Source: Roseiarcus sp963732155
Lineage (GTDB): Bacteria; Pseudomonadota; Alphaproteobacteria; Rhizobiales; Beijerinckiaceae
Assembly: GCA_963732155.1 (NCBI GenBank)
Contig: CAVSYB010000015.1
Coordinates: forward strand, 310,001-374,000
Direction: 5' to 3'
DNA: 64,000 bases
A program made the translations under genes and the position numbers. Under the pieces are notes generated by a model. The model did no database searches. It saw only the letters and a program-made list of their open reading frames with translations, and was not told where the DNA came from. Shown here in pieces: positions 52,535-61,020 of this stretch. Every line of letters begins with the position of its first letter. Within the stretch, counting starts at the first letter, position 1.

Positions 52535-54129
52535 GACTGGACAACCCGTTTGTGAAGCCGCGTGACGGCGTCGAGCGCCGAAAGAATCGCGCCTTCCTGC
52601 CAGGCGGGGATGTAGGAGGCGTGTTCGCCGGCGAGCACGATGCGGCCATCGATCTGGCAAAGATTGTCGTAGTGCTCGCGGCGCGCCGCCTCCGACCATT
52701 CTCCGGCGCAGCCGAGAACGAACGGCGCGCGATGCCAGGCGACGCTGACGCCGTTTTCGAACTCCGCCCGGTATTGGGGATGGAGCTGGGCGCCGTATTC
52801 GACGGCAAGCCGGACGCGCTCGGCAGGCGGCATCGCGGTGAACTCGTAGGCGTTGGGGCCGCCGAAGAGGTAGCCGCCGAGCAATACGCCCTTGCCGCCG
52901 GCGTTATAGCCGGCGCAGGGATAGGCGATCTGCCGGATCGGCAGGTTGGTGTAGGAAATCCCTCCGAAGATTTGCTCGTCCTCCTCCCAGAAGCGACGTT
53001 TGAACTGCAATCCGAACTTCACCGCGGCGGCGTAGGGAACCGCGTCGATCGCCGCCTTCATCGGCGCCGACACGTTGATCGGAAGTTCGCTCAGGATGGT
53101 GAGCGGCAAGGCGCAAACGCACCAGTCGGCCCTCGCCTCCTCGACCGCCCCGCCGCCGGCGAGGTTCTGGAACGAGACGGCGACGCCCCTGTCGTCCTGC
53201 CTGACGCCGGTCGCCTTGGCGCCGTAGCGGATCACATTCGGGATCTGCCGCGCGAAGGCCTCGCCGATCCGGCCCATGCCGCCGACCGGCTGGAACATCG
53301 TCGTTTGAAAGTCGTAGAGGAGAAAGTTCTGCAGGCCGCGCCACAGACGCGACGTCAGGATGTCGTGCAGGCCGATCGGCTCGCCGGGCAGCGGCCTGGC
53401 GTCGAGGCCGCCGCCGGGATCCTTCGCATAGCCGCGGAAATCGGCGGAATCCTCGCCCGCGACATAGCGGAAGTCCTTGTCGAGGCCGCCATGGGCGCGC
53501 AGCGCCTCCAGCAGAATTTCCCGGTCCTCCCTCGACACCGCGTCGTCGAGCGCGCCCTGCCGCGTCGCCTTGGCCAGCAGTTCGGCGACGCCCCCTTCAA
53601 AATCGGCCTTGACGTCGCGAATGCGCTGCGGCTTGCCCTCGAACGCCTCGGAAGAATGCAGGAACGCATTGTGATTGAGCTGGATGAATGGCTCGAGCGC
53701 GACGCCGAACCTGCGACAATAATCCAGGATCGCGTAATGGTGATGGGGAATGCGCCACGGCCCGGGGTTGAGATAGAGGCCGGCGTCGAATTCGCAGCGC
53801 TGGGTCTGGCCGCCGAGCTCGGTATAGACGTCGCCGCCCCTCAGCGACCAGTTCCGGCCGCCGGGGCGCGTGTTGTATTCGAGGACCTGGACCTTGTAGC
53901 CGGCCCGCTGAAGCTCGATCGCCGCGGTCATTCCGGCCAGGCCCGCCCCCAGCACGATGACCGAGGCCCCTTTCGGATCGCCTTCGAGCTTGATCCGCCC
54001 GCGGTACGGCGACGCCGCCGCCAGCCCAAGCTCGGTCATCGCCTGATACATCGCCGCCCCGCCGGCGGTCGCTCCGATCAGCGCGAGCAGGCTGCGCCTG
54101 GTCAGCGGAGCGGTCGGCTGATCGCTCAT
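52531..54129 (-). CDS. Tat-exported flavin amine oxidase/dehydrogenase
   Basis: A 532-residue monoamine-oxidase-type flavoprotein. A twin-arginine signal is visible (TRRSLLALIGATAGGAAM). The Rossmann loop is VIVLGAGLAGMTAAIELQRA, followed by VLEYNTRPGGRNWSLRGGDV, and the C-terminal FAD contact is GRIVLAGEHASYIPAWQEGA. It probably folds with FAD in the cytoplasm and is exported. Some relatives (nicotine oxidoreductase NicA2) use a cytochrome c instead of oxygen; the overlapping cytochrome gene here suggests the same. Substrate amine unknown. Confidence 0.88.
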   Translation of the reverse strand: MSDQPTAPLTRRSLLALIGATAGGAAMYQAMTELGLAAASPYRGRIKLEGDPKGASVIVLGAGLAGMTAAIELQRAGYKVQVLEYNTRPGGRNWSLRGGDVYTELGGQTQRCEFDAGLYLNPGPWRIPHHHYAILDYCRRFGVALEPFIQLNHNAFLHSSEAFEGKPQRIRDVKADFEGGVAELLAKATRQGALDDAVSREDREILLEALRAHGGLDKDFRYVAGEDSADFRGYAKDPGGGLDARPLPGEPIGLHDILTSRLWRGLQNFLLYDFQTTMFQPVGGMGRIGEAFARQIPNVIRYGAKATGVRQDDRGVAVSFQNLAGGGAVEEARADWCVCALPLTILSELPINVSAPMKAAIDAVPYAAAVKFGLQFKRRFWEEDEQIFGGISYTNLPIRQIAYPCAGYNAGGKGVLLGGYLFGGPNAYEFTAMPPAERVRLAVEYGAQLHPQYRAEFENGVSVAWHRAPFVLGCAGEWSEAARREHYDNLCQIDGRIVLAGEHASYIPAWQEGAILSALDAVTRLHKRVVQS

Positions 54130-54314
54130 CGCCTCGCCCCTCTCAGCAGCCGGGATGAGCGGCGGCGCGGCGCCACAGGGTCATCGGGTTCTCCATGGCG
54201 GCGAGAGTGAATTGAATTGCGCGAGCGCGAAAGGGCCGACCGACAAGATTTGACTTAGCGCGGCGCGCGCCGCGTCCTAGACTGCGCCCGCCTGTCACGG
54301 AGCGAGCGCCCGTC

Positions 54315-55064
54315 ATGTCCCGTCGCCTTTCCTTCTGTCTTGCGTGCTTCCTCAGCCTTGTCGCGGTCGTCGCGCGAGCCGAAACGCTGCCGCTGCCGTC
54401 GAACCTGACGGATCTCAATTCCGACCAGGGCGAGAAGTTTCTTCTCGAAAGCGGCGCGCGGAAGGCCTTCTTTCCCATCAGCAGCCATTTCGTGACGCAG
54501 AAGACGCAAGCCTATTGCGGCGTCGCCAGCATGGTCATGGTGCTCAACGCGCTGGGCGTCCCGGCGCCGACGACGCCGGAATATCGACCCTATCACACCT
54601 TCACGCAGGACAATCTGCTCAACGAGGAGACCGACGCGATCCTGCCGCGCGACGTGCTCGCCCATCAGGGCATGACGCTCGACCAACTCGGCGATCTCGT
54701 GGCGCTGCATCATCCCGTGACCGTCGAAGTTCATCACGCGGCCGAAGGCGGCCTCGACGCGTTTCGCGCCGCGGCGCGCGATTATCTGGCTCACGACGAT
54801 CGCTTCGTCATCGTGAACTACCTGCGAAAGGCGATCCAGCAGGAGACCGGCGGCCATATTTCGCCGCTGGGCGCCTACGACGCCGAGACCGATCGTTTTC
54901 TCATTCTCGACGTCGCGCGCTACAAATATCCGCCGGTATGGGTGAAAGCGTCCGACCTGTTCGATGCGATGAATACGGTCGACGCCGTCAACGCCGGCCG
55001 GACGCGCGGCTACGTTCTCATCGCCAGGAGCGACGCGCCCAAGAGCGACCCGCCGAAGCCCTAG
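54315..55064 (+). CDS. Phytochelatin-synthase-like cysteine protease, secreted
   Basis: A 249-residue papain-fold protein with a signal peptide (LSFCLACFLSLVAVVARA). The catalytic triad is clear: Cys68 in KTQAYCGVASMVMVLNALG, His181 in GGHISPLGAYD and Asp199 in LILDVARYKYPP, the same spacing as in the Nostoc primitive phytochelatin synthase. Bacterial members mostly hydrolyse glutathione to gamma-Glu-Cys rather than make phytochelatins. The signal peptide places it in the periplasm. The stop codon is part of the left arm of the hairpin at 55061-55172. Confidence 0.9.
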   Translation: MSRRLSFCLACFLSLVAVVARAETLPLPSNLTDLNSDQGEKFLLESGARKAFFPISSHFVTQKTQAYCGVASMVMVLNALGVPAPTTPEYRPYHTFTQDNLLNEETDAILPRDVLAHQGMTLDQLGDLVALHHPVTVEVHHAAEGGLDAFRAAARDYLAHDDRFVIVNYLRKAIQQETGGHISPLGAYDAETDRFLILDVARYKYPPVWVKASDLFDAMNTVDAVNAGRTRGYVLIARSDAPKSDPPKP

Positions 55065-55172
55065 TATCCAAAATCACTGAAGCGAGAGTCATGCGACCAT
55101 TCGAAATCACGAGTCATTGAAACACCTTGGCGGGCCGCCAAGTCTCGCCGCTTCAGTGATTTTGGATACTAG
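55061..55172. repeat. 24-bp-arm inverted repeat between convergent genes
   Basis: Perfect arms 55061-55084 and 55149-55172 enclose 64 bp that hold an inner palindrome CTTGGCGG-G-CCGCCAAG (55126-55142). It lies between the 3' ends of the phytochelatin-synthase-like gene (whose TAG is inside the left arm) and cynS, so it may act as a bidirectional terminator. Layout resembles the elements at 1823 and 10213 but its core differs. Confidence 0.75.
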
Positions 55173-55236
55173 CCGACTTCCGAGGCGACGCCCGCGCGAG
55201 CGCTTCGGCCAGCGCGCCGCGCCCGAAGCTCCCGCC

Positions 55237-55725
55237 TCACGTCTCCTTGAAGCCGTAGTCCGGAATTCCCTGCTCGTTTCCATAGTATTTGTAGGGCAGG
55301 AATTTGCCCGACATGGTGATCCTGACGCGATCGCCCTTCGGGTTGGGCTCGCGCTCGAGCGCGATGTCGAGATCGATCGCCGACATGATGCCGTCGCCGA
55401 ATTCCTCCTCGATCAAAGCCTTCCACGCCGGGCCGTTGATCATCACCAGCTCGTAGAAGCGGTAGATCAACGGATCGGTCGGCGGCATCGCCACGCCCTG
55501 GCCGCGATGAGGCGTTTCGTTCAACAGGCGCTCCTCGGCCTCCGTCAGCCCGAATAGCTCCGCGGCGCGTTTCGCCAGCGGCTTGACCAGCTTCATCTGG
55601 CCCAGCAACGCGCCGACGATCAGCACGTGCGACATGCCGCCGATTTCATTCGCGATATGCGCCCAGGTCCATTGCTTCTCGCGTTTGACGTCGAGGATTT
55701 TCTCGGTGAGCTGTTGCCGTTTCAT
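55237..55725 (-). CDS. cynS: Cyanate hydratase (cyanase)
   Basis: A 162-residue cyanase, which converts cyanate and bicarbonate to ammonia and carbon dioxide. The N-terminal helix bundle (WTWAHIANEIGG) and the C-terminal catalytic half are complete, with Arg89, Glu92 and Ser115 (IYRFYELV, IMSAIDLD) at the positions of E. coli Arg96, Glu99 and Ser122. The end GKFLPYKYYGNEQGIPDYGF is slightly longer than the usual ~156 residues. No cynT or cynR neighbour is present. Confidence 0.95.
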   Translation of the reverse strand: MKRQQLTEKILDVKREKQWTWAHIANEIGGMSHVLIVGALLGQMKLVKPLAKRAAELFGLTEAEERLLNETPHRGQGVAMPPTDPLIYRFYELVMINGPAWKALIEEEFGDGIMSAIDLDIALEREPNPKGDRVRITMSGKFLPYKYYGNEQGIPDYGFKET

Positions 55726-56111
55726 GGCCGCGTTCCCCTCGCTCCGGCGGGCGACCGCGCCGCTTCGCGCCTCATCGGCCGCCGCCATGGACTCCAAGCC
55801 GCGTGGCGCAGTGCGTCAGGGTTTCGCGTCGACGTCAAGCCGGCGGCAAATTGCGCCGGCCGCCGGTTGGTCCCTGATCTTGCCGGGGCCATTCGGGGGG
55901 AGGCTCGACCGGCTCGGTTTGACGCGTCGGGCCGCTCGTCGTCGCCCGGCGCCCCGCCGTTGCGCGACCGGACGAGGCTTTCAAAGCGGCTCCTAAAACT
56001 TTCGCTAAAATCTAACGAAACTTCCTAACAGGCCGCTGCGACATTTCCTGTAGACGGCTGAATGGCGGTCGCGGGACGCTTCGTTCCGGCGCCGCAGAGC
56101 GGCGTCTTCTC
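55726..56111. other. 386-bp stretch without a gene
   Basis: Between cynS and the 98-residue hypothetical. An AT-richer patch near 55998-56030 includes a TAAAAT at 56006-56011 and TTTCG/CGAAA symmetry, which could be a promoter for the gene at 56112. Nothing else is seen. Confidence 0.4.
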
Positions 56112-56408
56112 ATGTCCCCTGTTCCGATTGCGATGATCTCCCCGGAAGAATTCGAGCGTGGGCGCGGAATCATTCCGGAATTCTGCGAGCACCCGAGCTA
56201 TGAGGACTGGCTCGATTGTCGCGAGGGCCTGTTCATGGGCCTTTCGATGAGCGGCGTCGATTCCCGCCTGGTCGACGTGTCGCTGAAGGATTTCCTTCTC
56301 TGGTGCCAAGCCGAAGGACTGCCGCCGAGCGAACCGGCGCTCGATTCCTTCGCCTTGCGCGTGCTGTCGGCCGCCGCGCCCGCGGCCCCGCTCGTCAATT
56401 CGAACTGA
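56112..56408 (+). CDS. Hypothetical protein, 98 residues
   Basis: A 98-residue soluble protein beginning MSPVPIAMISPEEFERGRG. Acidic, with conserved-looking aromatic and cysteine positions (FCEHPSYEDWLDCREGLFMG, LLWCQAEGLPP). Codon bias fits the genome. No domain recognised; short proteins with the Y-E-D-W-L-D-x-R-E motif occur as hypotheticals in related bacteria. Confidence 0.55.
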   Translation: MSPVPIAMISPEEFERGRGIIPEFCEHPSYEDWLDCREGLFMGLSMSGVDSRLVDVSLKDFLLWCQAEGLPPSEPALDSFALRVLSAAAPAAPLVNSN

Positions 56409-56793
56409 TCGAAGCGGCGCGTCGGACCGCCAGGTTCGACCAAGCCGGCGCCGCCGAGCCGCCGGGACTCGGAATTTTATGTTGACAAGGAAACTACTAT
56501 CGGATAGTTTCCTAGGCACTCGATGCGGGCGCCGCGGAACGGACGATCGGGCCGGTCGGCCAAAGGCGAGCGCGTCGCACCGGACAGCATCGAGCACGAC
56601 CGAAATGATTCAGCATTCACACACCACGTTGGGATCAATCGCCTGGCGCGCGCCCGTCGAGCGCGCGCCGCAAGCGCGTCGACGGCGGATTGGCGAGGCT
56701 GAGGGCGATGCTCAAAGCGCTCCCGGAAGGCCGGCCCGTCGACGCAGGAAATTCGCAAGCGGCGGATGACCCCCCGCCCCGAAGGAGCGCATC
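56409..56793. other. 385-bp regulatory-looking stretch upstream of the MarR gene
   Basis: Holds the promoter/operator at 56482-56513. A plus-strand frame across 56479-56769 has an Arg-rich, low-support translation and is probably not coding. Confidence 0.45.
56482..56513 (+). promoter_or_regulatory. TTGACA promoter overlapping a MarR-type palindrome
   Basis: TTGACA (56482-56487), 17-bp spacer, TAGTTT (56505-56510). The palindrome AGGAAACTA ... TAGTTTCCT (56488-56513, 9-bp arms, 8-bp centre) fills the spacer and -10 region, as in repressor-controlled promoters. The next gene downstream is the MarR regulator at 56794. Confidence 0.55.
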
Positions 56794-57258
56794 ATGGTCA
56801 AAGAATCGGCGTCGATCAGCGCGCTGGAGGCGCATCTGGGCTATTGGCTTCGCTTCGTCTCCAATCAGGTCTCGCACGCCTTCAGCCTGAAGCTCGCATC
56901 GCGCGACGTCACCGTCGCCGAGTGGGTGGTGATGCGCGAACTTTTCGATGTCGCCGCGCTGGCGCCGAGCGCGCTGGCGGCGCGCATGGGGATGACCCGC
57001 GGGGCGATCTCCAAGCTCGCCGAGCGGCTCATCGGCAAGTCGCTGGTGGTCCGGACGCCGGACAATGACGATCGTCGATGCCAGACGCTGGCGCTGACGG
57101 CGGCCGGACGCGGCCTCCTGCCGGCGCTCGCCGCGCTTGCCGACCGGAACGACGAAGAATTTTTCGGCCATCTCGACCCGGCGCAACGCGCGATGATCGA
57201 GACGACGATGAGAGAGATCGTTCGACGACACGGCCTGAAGGCCGTTCCCGTCGAATGA
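56794..57258 (+). CDS. MarR-family transcriptional regulator
   Basis: A 154-residue winged-helix regulator. The DNA-binding part includes VTVAEWVVMRELFDVAALAP, SALAARMGMTRGAISKLAER and the wing VVRTPDNDDRRCQTLALTAA. MarR dimers bind short palindromes and release them on binding small phenolic or oxidising ligands. An AAGGAGC sequence precedes ATG 56794. The DUF1398 gene lies 70 bp downstream on the same strand and a likely operator lies upstream. Confidence 0.92.
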   Translation: MVKESASISALEAHLGYWLRFVSNQVSHAFSLKLASRDVTVAEWVVMRELFDVAALAPSALAARMGMTRGAISKLAERLIGKSLVVRTPDNDDRRCQTLALTAAGRGLLPALAALADRNDEEFFGHLDPAQRAMIETTMREIVRRHGLKAVPVE

Positions 57259-57328
57259 CGGCGCGCCCGCCGTCGCAGGCGGGCGCGCCGGCAACCAGAG
57301 GCAACCCGAGAGTTGAAAGGAAAGACAC

Positions 57329-57727
57329 ATGGACTCGCATATCAAGGAAGTCGTGCGCGAAATGACCGAGGCGTCGGACCAGGAACGCATCACCTTCCCG
57401 GAAGTCGTGAAGGCGCTGATGCAAGCCGGCGTCGAGCGTTACCACACCGACCTCGTCTGCTCGAACAAGACCTATTACCTGCCGGACGGCGGGTTCGAGA
57501 CCCTCGCCTGTCACCCGACGAGCGCGCCGGCGCAGTCCTTCTCGGCGGCGGGCGTCGAGGCGGCGGTGCGCGCCATCCAGGCGCAGGCGATCCACTATCG
57601 GGAGTTCTGCGAGCGCATCGCCGCCGCCGGCTGCGTCGGCTACTTCGTGACGCTGGTCGGACGGCGCGCGATCTACTACGGGCGCAACGGCGACAGCCAC
57701 ATCGAGTGGTTTCCGGGCGCCCGGTGA
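57329..57727 (+). CDS. DUF1398-family protein
   Basis: A 132-residue soluble protein of the DUF1398 (YbcV-like) family, function unknown. Conserved parts are TFPEVVKALMQAGVERYHTD, KTYYLPDGGFETL and AAGCVGYFVTLVGRRAIYYG. Good ribosome-binding site (GAAAGGAAA). It follows the MarR gene closely and may be its regulated target. Confidence 0.8.
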   Translation: MDSHIKEVVREMTEASDQERITFPEVVKALMQAGVERYHTDLVCSNKTYYLPDGGFETLACHPTSAPAQSFSAAGVEAAVRAIQAQAIHYREFCERIAAAGCVGYFVTLVGRRAIYYGRNGDSHIEWFPGAR

Positions 57728-57779
57728 GGATAGCGGCGACGACGCCGGCGCGCGGCAAAAGCGACCGCATCCGCCAAGC

Positions 57780-58580
57780 TCAGTGCGGCAAGAGCGTTTC
57801 CCGCCGCGGCTCCGATCCGCCGTTGTTCGCATCGTCGCGGGCGCCGACCATGTATTGCACGAGCTCCTCGGCGGTAGCCCCGGCGGTAGCCTTCTCGGCG
57901 ACCTTGCGCCCGCGGTGCATGACGATGACGCGATCGGTGACGGCGAACGCGTCGGGCAGGATATGCGTGATCAGGATCACCGGCACGCCGTGATCGCGCA
58001 GCCGGCGAATCAACTCCAGCACCTTCTGCTGCTCGGGGACGCCGAGATTGTTGGTCGGCTCGTCCATGATCATCAATTTGGCGTCCCAATAGACCGCCCG
58101 GGCGATGGCGACCGCCTGGCGCTGACCGCCCGACAGGCTCTCGATCGGCTCGGTCAGGGTTGGAAAATTGATCTGCAGGGAATCGAGCGTCCGGCGCGAT
58201 TCGCGCAGCATGTGCGGTTCGTCGAGCGTGTCGGCGAGCCCGCCGAAGTGACGCTTCTTCACCTCGCGCCCGAGAAAGATGTTGGCGCCGACATCGAGAT
58301 TGTTGGCGAGCGCGAGGTCCTGATAGATGGTCTCGATGCCGCAGCGGCGGGCGTCGATGGGATGCGAAAACTGCACCCGGGCGCCCTCGAAGAAGATCTC
58401 GCCCTCATCGGCCTGGTGGACGCCCGATATGCATTTGATCAGCGTCGACTTGCCCGCGCCGTTGTCGCCGAGCAGACCGACGACTTCGCCGCGGTCGACC
58501 TCGAAGCTCACGTCGTTGACCGCGACCAGGCCGCCGAAGCGCTTGGTGATGTTCCTGACCGAGAGCAGCGGCGCCGTCAC
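57780..58580 (-). CDS. Sugar ABC transporter ATP-binding protein (single-cassette RbsA/FrcA type)
   Basis: A 266-residue single-cassette ATPase. Walker A GDNGAGKST, signature LSGGQRQAVAIA, Walker B LMIMDEPTNNLG and switch histidine VILITHILPD. This FrcA-like half-size form pairs with RbsC-type permeases. The GTG at 58580 overlaps the permease stop by 4 bp. Last gene of the binding protein-permease-ATPase operon. Confidence 0.92.
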   Translation of the reverse strand: MTAPLLSVRNITKRFGGLVAVNDVSFEVDRGEVVGLLGDNGAGKSTLIKCISGVHQADEGEIFFEGARVQFSHPIDARRCGIETIYQDLALANNLDVGANIFLGREVKKRHFGGLADTLDEPHMLRESRRTLDSLQINFPTLTEPIESLSGGQRQAVAIARAVYWDAKLMIMDEPTNNLGVPEQQKVLELIRRLRDHGVPVILITHILPDAFAVTDRVIVMHRGRKVAEKATAGATAEELVQYMVGARDDANNGGSEPRRETLLPH

Positions 58581-59734
58581 GTCGAAGTCCCCGCGCGGTG
58601 GCGGCCGGTGATGAGGTCGCGCGACTGATCGATCAGCACGGCGATGATGACGACCGCGCCGACCACGATGAACTGCCAGAACGCCTCGACGTTGAGCATC
58701 ACCAGCCCGGTCGTCAGCACCGCGATGATCAGCGCGCCGATCACCGTGCCGATCACCGTGCCGGCGCCGCCGAACATGCTGACCCCGCCGATGATCACCG
58801 CGGCGATCGAGGACAGCAGCAGCGGATCGCCGATCACCGCCGAGCCGGCGGTGAAGCGCAGCGTCGACAGGAAGCCGGCGATGCCCGCCGTCGCCGCCGA
58901 CAGCATGTAGAGCTTGATGATGTGGCGCTCGACCGGAATGCCGGTGCGCACCGCCGCCACCAGACTGCCGCCGATGGCGTAGGTGTGGCGGCCGAACTGG
59001 GTCTTGCCGAGCAGAAAAATCGCGTAGGCGACGACGAAGGCGGTCATGATGACGGGATAGGGCAGGATGATGTCCATCCGGCGCAACAGGTCGCCGCTCA
59101 CCTCCGGGCGCTGCAGGAAATAAAGGCCGCCGCCCTCGCCGGGAATGTAGTAGATCAGCGCGTCGTTGCCGTAGGCGCGTATGCCCGCCGGCAGGCCGAT
59201 CACCGTCGAATTCTCGGACATCAGATAGGCGACGCCGCGCACGATGAACGAGGTTCCGAGCGTGACGATGAACGCCGGCACCTTGAGCCTGGCGATAATG
59301 ACGCCGTTGACGAAGCCGACCGCCGCGGCGCCGCCGACCGCCGCGACCAGGCCGACGACGACCGAGGGAAAGAGCGGCGCCCCCGCGTTGAACGCCGCGC
59401 GCAAGGCGAGCGCCGAGAGCACCGAACCGAGGCTCATCACCCAGCCGACTGACAGATCGATGCCGGCGCCGATGATGACGAAGGTCTGGCCGAGGCCGAG
59501 CAGCAGCACGGGAATGATCGCGACCAGGATGTTCTGCGAATTGCGGATAGTCAGGAAATTGACCGAGCCACCACTCGCCAGCGGCACCGCGACGACGAAG
59601 AAAAGGACCATCAGGCCGAGAAACACCCATGCCCATATGCGGCTGAGCCACAGCGCGGCGCGCTGCGCAGGCGTCCGCAGCGCCGCGGGGGTCGCCCCGG
59701 CGGGCAGGGCGATTCTCGACGCGCGATCGGTCAC
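58577..59734 (-). CDS. Sugar ABC transporter permease (RbsC/FrcC type)
   Basis: A 385-residue permease with about ten helices. Family motifs: GLGQTFVIIGAGIDLSVGWV, NGVIIARLKVPAFIVTLGTS and GGVSMFGGAGTVIGTVIGAL. Starts with GTG at 59734. It lies 97 bp downstream of the binding-protein gene, the gap holding a strong hairpin. A-P-D-x-R-type sugar specificity cannot be read from the permease. Confidence 0.92.
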   Translation of the reverse strand: MTDRASRIALPAGATPAALRTPAQRAALWLSRIWAWVFLGLMVLFFVVAVPLASGGSVNFLTIRNSQNILVAIIPVLLLGLGQTFVIIGAGIDLSVGWVMSLGSVLSALALRAAFNAGAPLFPSVVVGLVAAVGGAAAVGFVNGVIIARLKVPAFIVTLGTSFIVRGVAYLMSENSTVIGLPAGIRAYGNDALIYYIPGEGGGLYFLQRPEVSGDLLRRMDIILPYPVIMTAFVVAYAIFLLGKTQFGRHTYAIGGSLVAAVRTGIPVERHIIKLYMLSAATAGIAGFLSTLRFTAGSAVIGDPLLLSSIAAVIIGGVSMFGGAGTVIGTVIGALIIAVLTTGLVMLNVEAFWQFIVVGAVVIIAVLIDQSRDLITGRHRAGTST

Positions 59735-59784
59735 CTGCCGGCTTTCTCGGTGAGGCGGGGGCGTGAAGCGGGGCGAACACCAGA

Positions 59785-59810
59785 CCGGGGGCGCGCGGAG
59801 ACGCCCCCGG
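59785..59810 (-). terminator. Hairpin between binding-protein and permease genes
   Basis: CCGGGGGCG and CGCCCCCGG pair perfectly over 9 bp around an 8-nt loop. Such intercistronic stems usually protect the upstream binding-protein message or cause partial termination, giving more binding protein than permease. Confidence 0.5.
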
Positions 59811-59831
59811 CTCCAATTCGACCGGGCCGGC

Positions 59832-60815
59832 TTACTTGCCCGGCACTTGATAGATGAAGCGCGCGATCGCCGGGTCCTTCACATTGTCCTTGTTGATGAT
59901 GGCGAAGCCGGTCTCGACGCGGCGCGGCAGGCTGGTCACCCCGGCCGCGTCGGCCACGGCGAACTGCACCGCCATATAGCCCATGTCGTAGGGCTTCTGC
60001 GCCAGCACCAGCGTGACCACGTTCTTGTTCATCAATTCGATGGCGAGCTTGGTCGCGTCGTAGGCGACGACCTGGACATGGCCGCCGAGGCCGGCGTTGA
60101 CCACCGCCGTGCCGGCGCCCTGCGCGCTGAAGACATTGGTGCCGAACACGCCGCCGAGATTGGGTTCGCGCTCGATCACCGCCGCGGTCTGCTGCGTCGC
60201 CTTGTTCGCGTCGTCGAGATTGTAGTCGGGCCCGAGCACCTTGATGTTGGGGAACTCTTTGGCCATCACCTCCTTGAAGCCCTTCTCGCGGCCTTCGACC
60301 GAGCTGACGTTGGGGTTGGTCGAGTTGATGTAGACCGTGCCTTTGCCGCCGATCGCCTTGGCGAGCCCGCGCGCCGAGATGCGGCCGCCCTCGACATTGT
60401 CCGAACCGATATAGCTGATCGGAAACTTCACCGGTCCGGCGATATAATCGCCGTTGCCGAGAAACGTGTCGACGGTGATCACCTTGATGCCGTGGTCGAC
60501 GGCGGCCTGCAACGGCCCGACCATCTGGTCCCTGTCGGTCGGCGCGGTGATGATGTAATTGAGGTCGCCGCGCGCGATCATCGAATCGAGGATCGGCGTC
60601 TGAACCTCGACGCCCCAGGTCGGAGGGACCTGCGTCACCACGTCGACGCCGAGGTCCTTGGCGGCCGCCTCGACCCCGATCTGCATGACCTGATAGAACG
60701 GGTCGACGACCCCCGGCAGGAAGCCGATCTTGATCTTCGCAGCCTCGGCGCCGTAAGACGCCATGGCCAGCGCCAATCCGGTCGCGACTGCAAATAGCGC
60801 TCGTTTCCGCAGCAT
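59832..60815 (-). CDS. Sugar-type ABC transporter substrate-binding protein
   Basis: A 327-residue periplasmic binding protein of the ribose/galactose (Peripla_BP_4) family. Signal peptide MLRKRALFAVATGLALAMAS with cleavage after AEA. Typical parts are KIGFLPGVVDPFYQVMQIGV, DYNLDDANKATQQTAAVIER and GVFGTNVFSAQGAGTAVVNA. Start 60815 is chosen for the signal peptide; the frame is open further upstream with arginine-rich sequence. First gene of a ribose-type importer operon. Possible ligands include pentoses, inositol or polyols. Confidence 0.92.
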   Translation of the reverse strand: MLRKRALFAVATGLALAMASYGAEAAKIKIGFLPGVVDPFYQVMQIGVEAAAKDLGVDVVTQVPPTWGVEVQTPILDSMIARGDLNYIITAPTDRDQMVGPLQAAVDHGIKVITVDTFLGNGDYIAGPVKFPISYIGSDNVEGGRISARGLAKAIGGKGTVYINSTNPNVSSVEGREKGFKEVMAKEFPNIKVLGPDYNLDDANKATQQTAAVIEREPNLGGVFGTNVFSAQGAGTAVVNAGLGGHVQVVAYDATKLAIELMNKNVVTLVLAQKPYDMGYMAVQFAVADAAGVTSLPRRVETGFAIINKDNVKDPAIARFIYQVPGK

Positions 60816-61020
60816 TTTTCTGTCCTCCCTCGACTGCTCCCAGCGGCGTGCGACGGACGCTATGAATCCGTCGCGGCGCTCGACCATTTTCAATGGCGCT
60901 TCGGCGATCGCGGCGCGACGTTTCGTCGTCGCCGCTCGAAGCCGGCTGGACCAGTTCCGTCGCCATGGTGGCACGCATTTTGGCGGCGGGCAACAACGCG
61001 GCGGAGGCGCAAAGCCGCGC

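Noticed and set aside
56479..56769. A 96-codon plus-strand frame starting at the promoter/operator
   Set aside because: It begins inside the -35 region and reads as Arg/Ala/Ser-rich sequence without homology; coding use unlikely.
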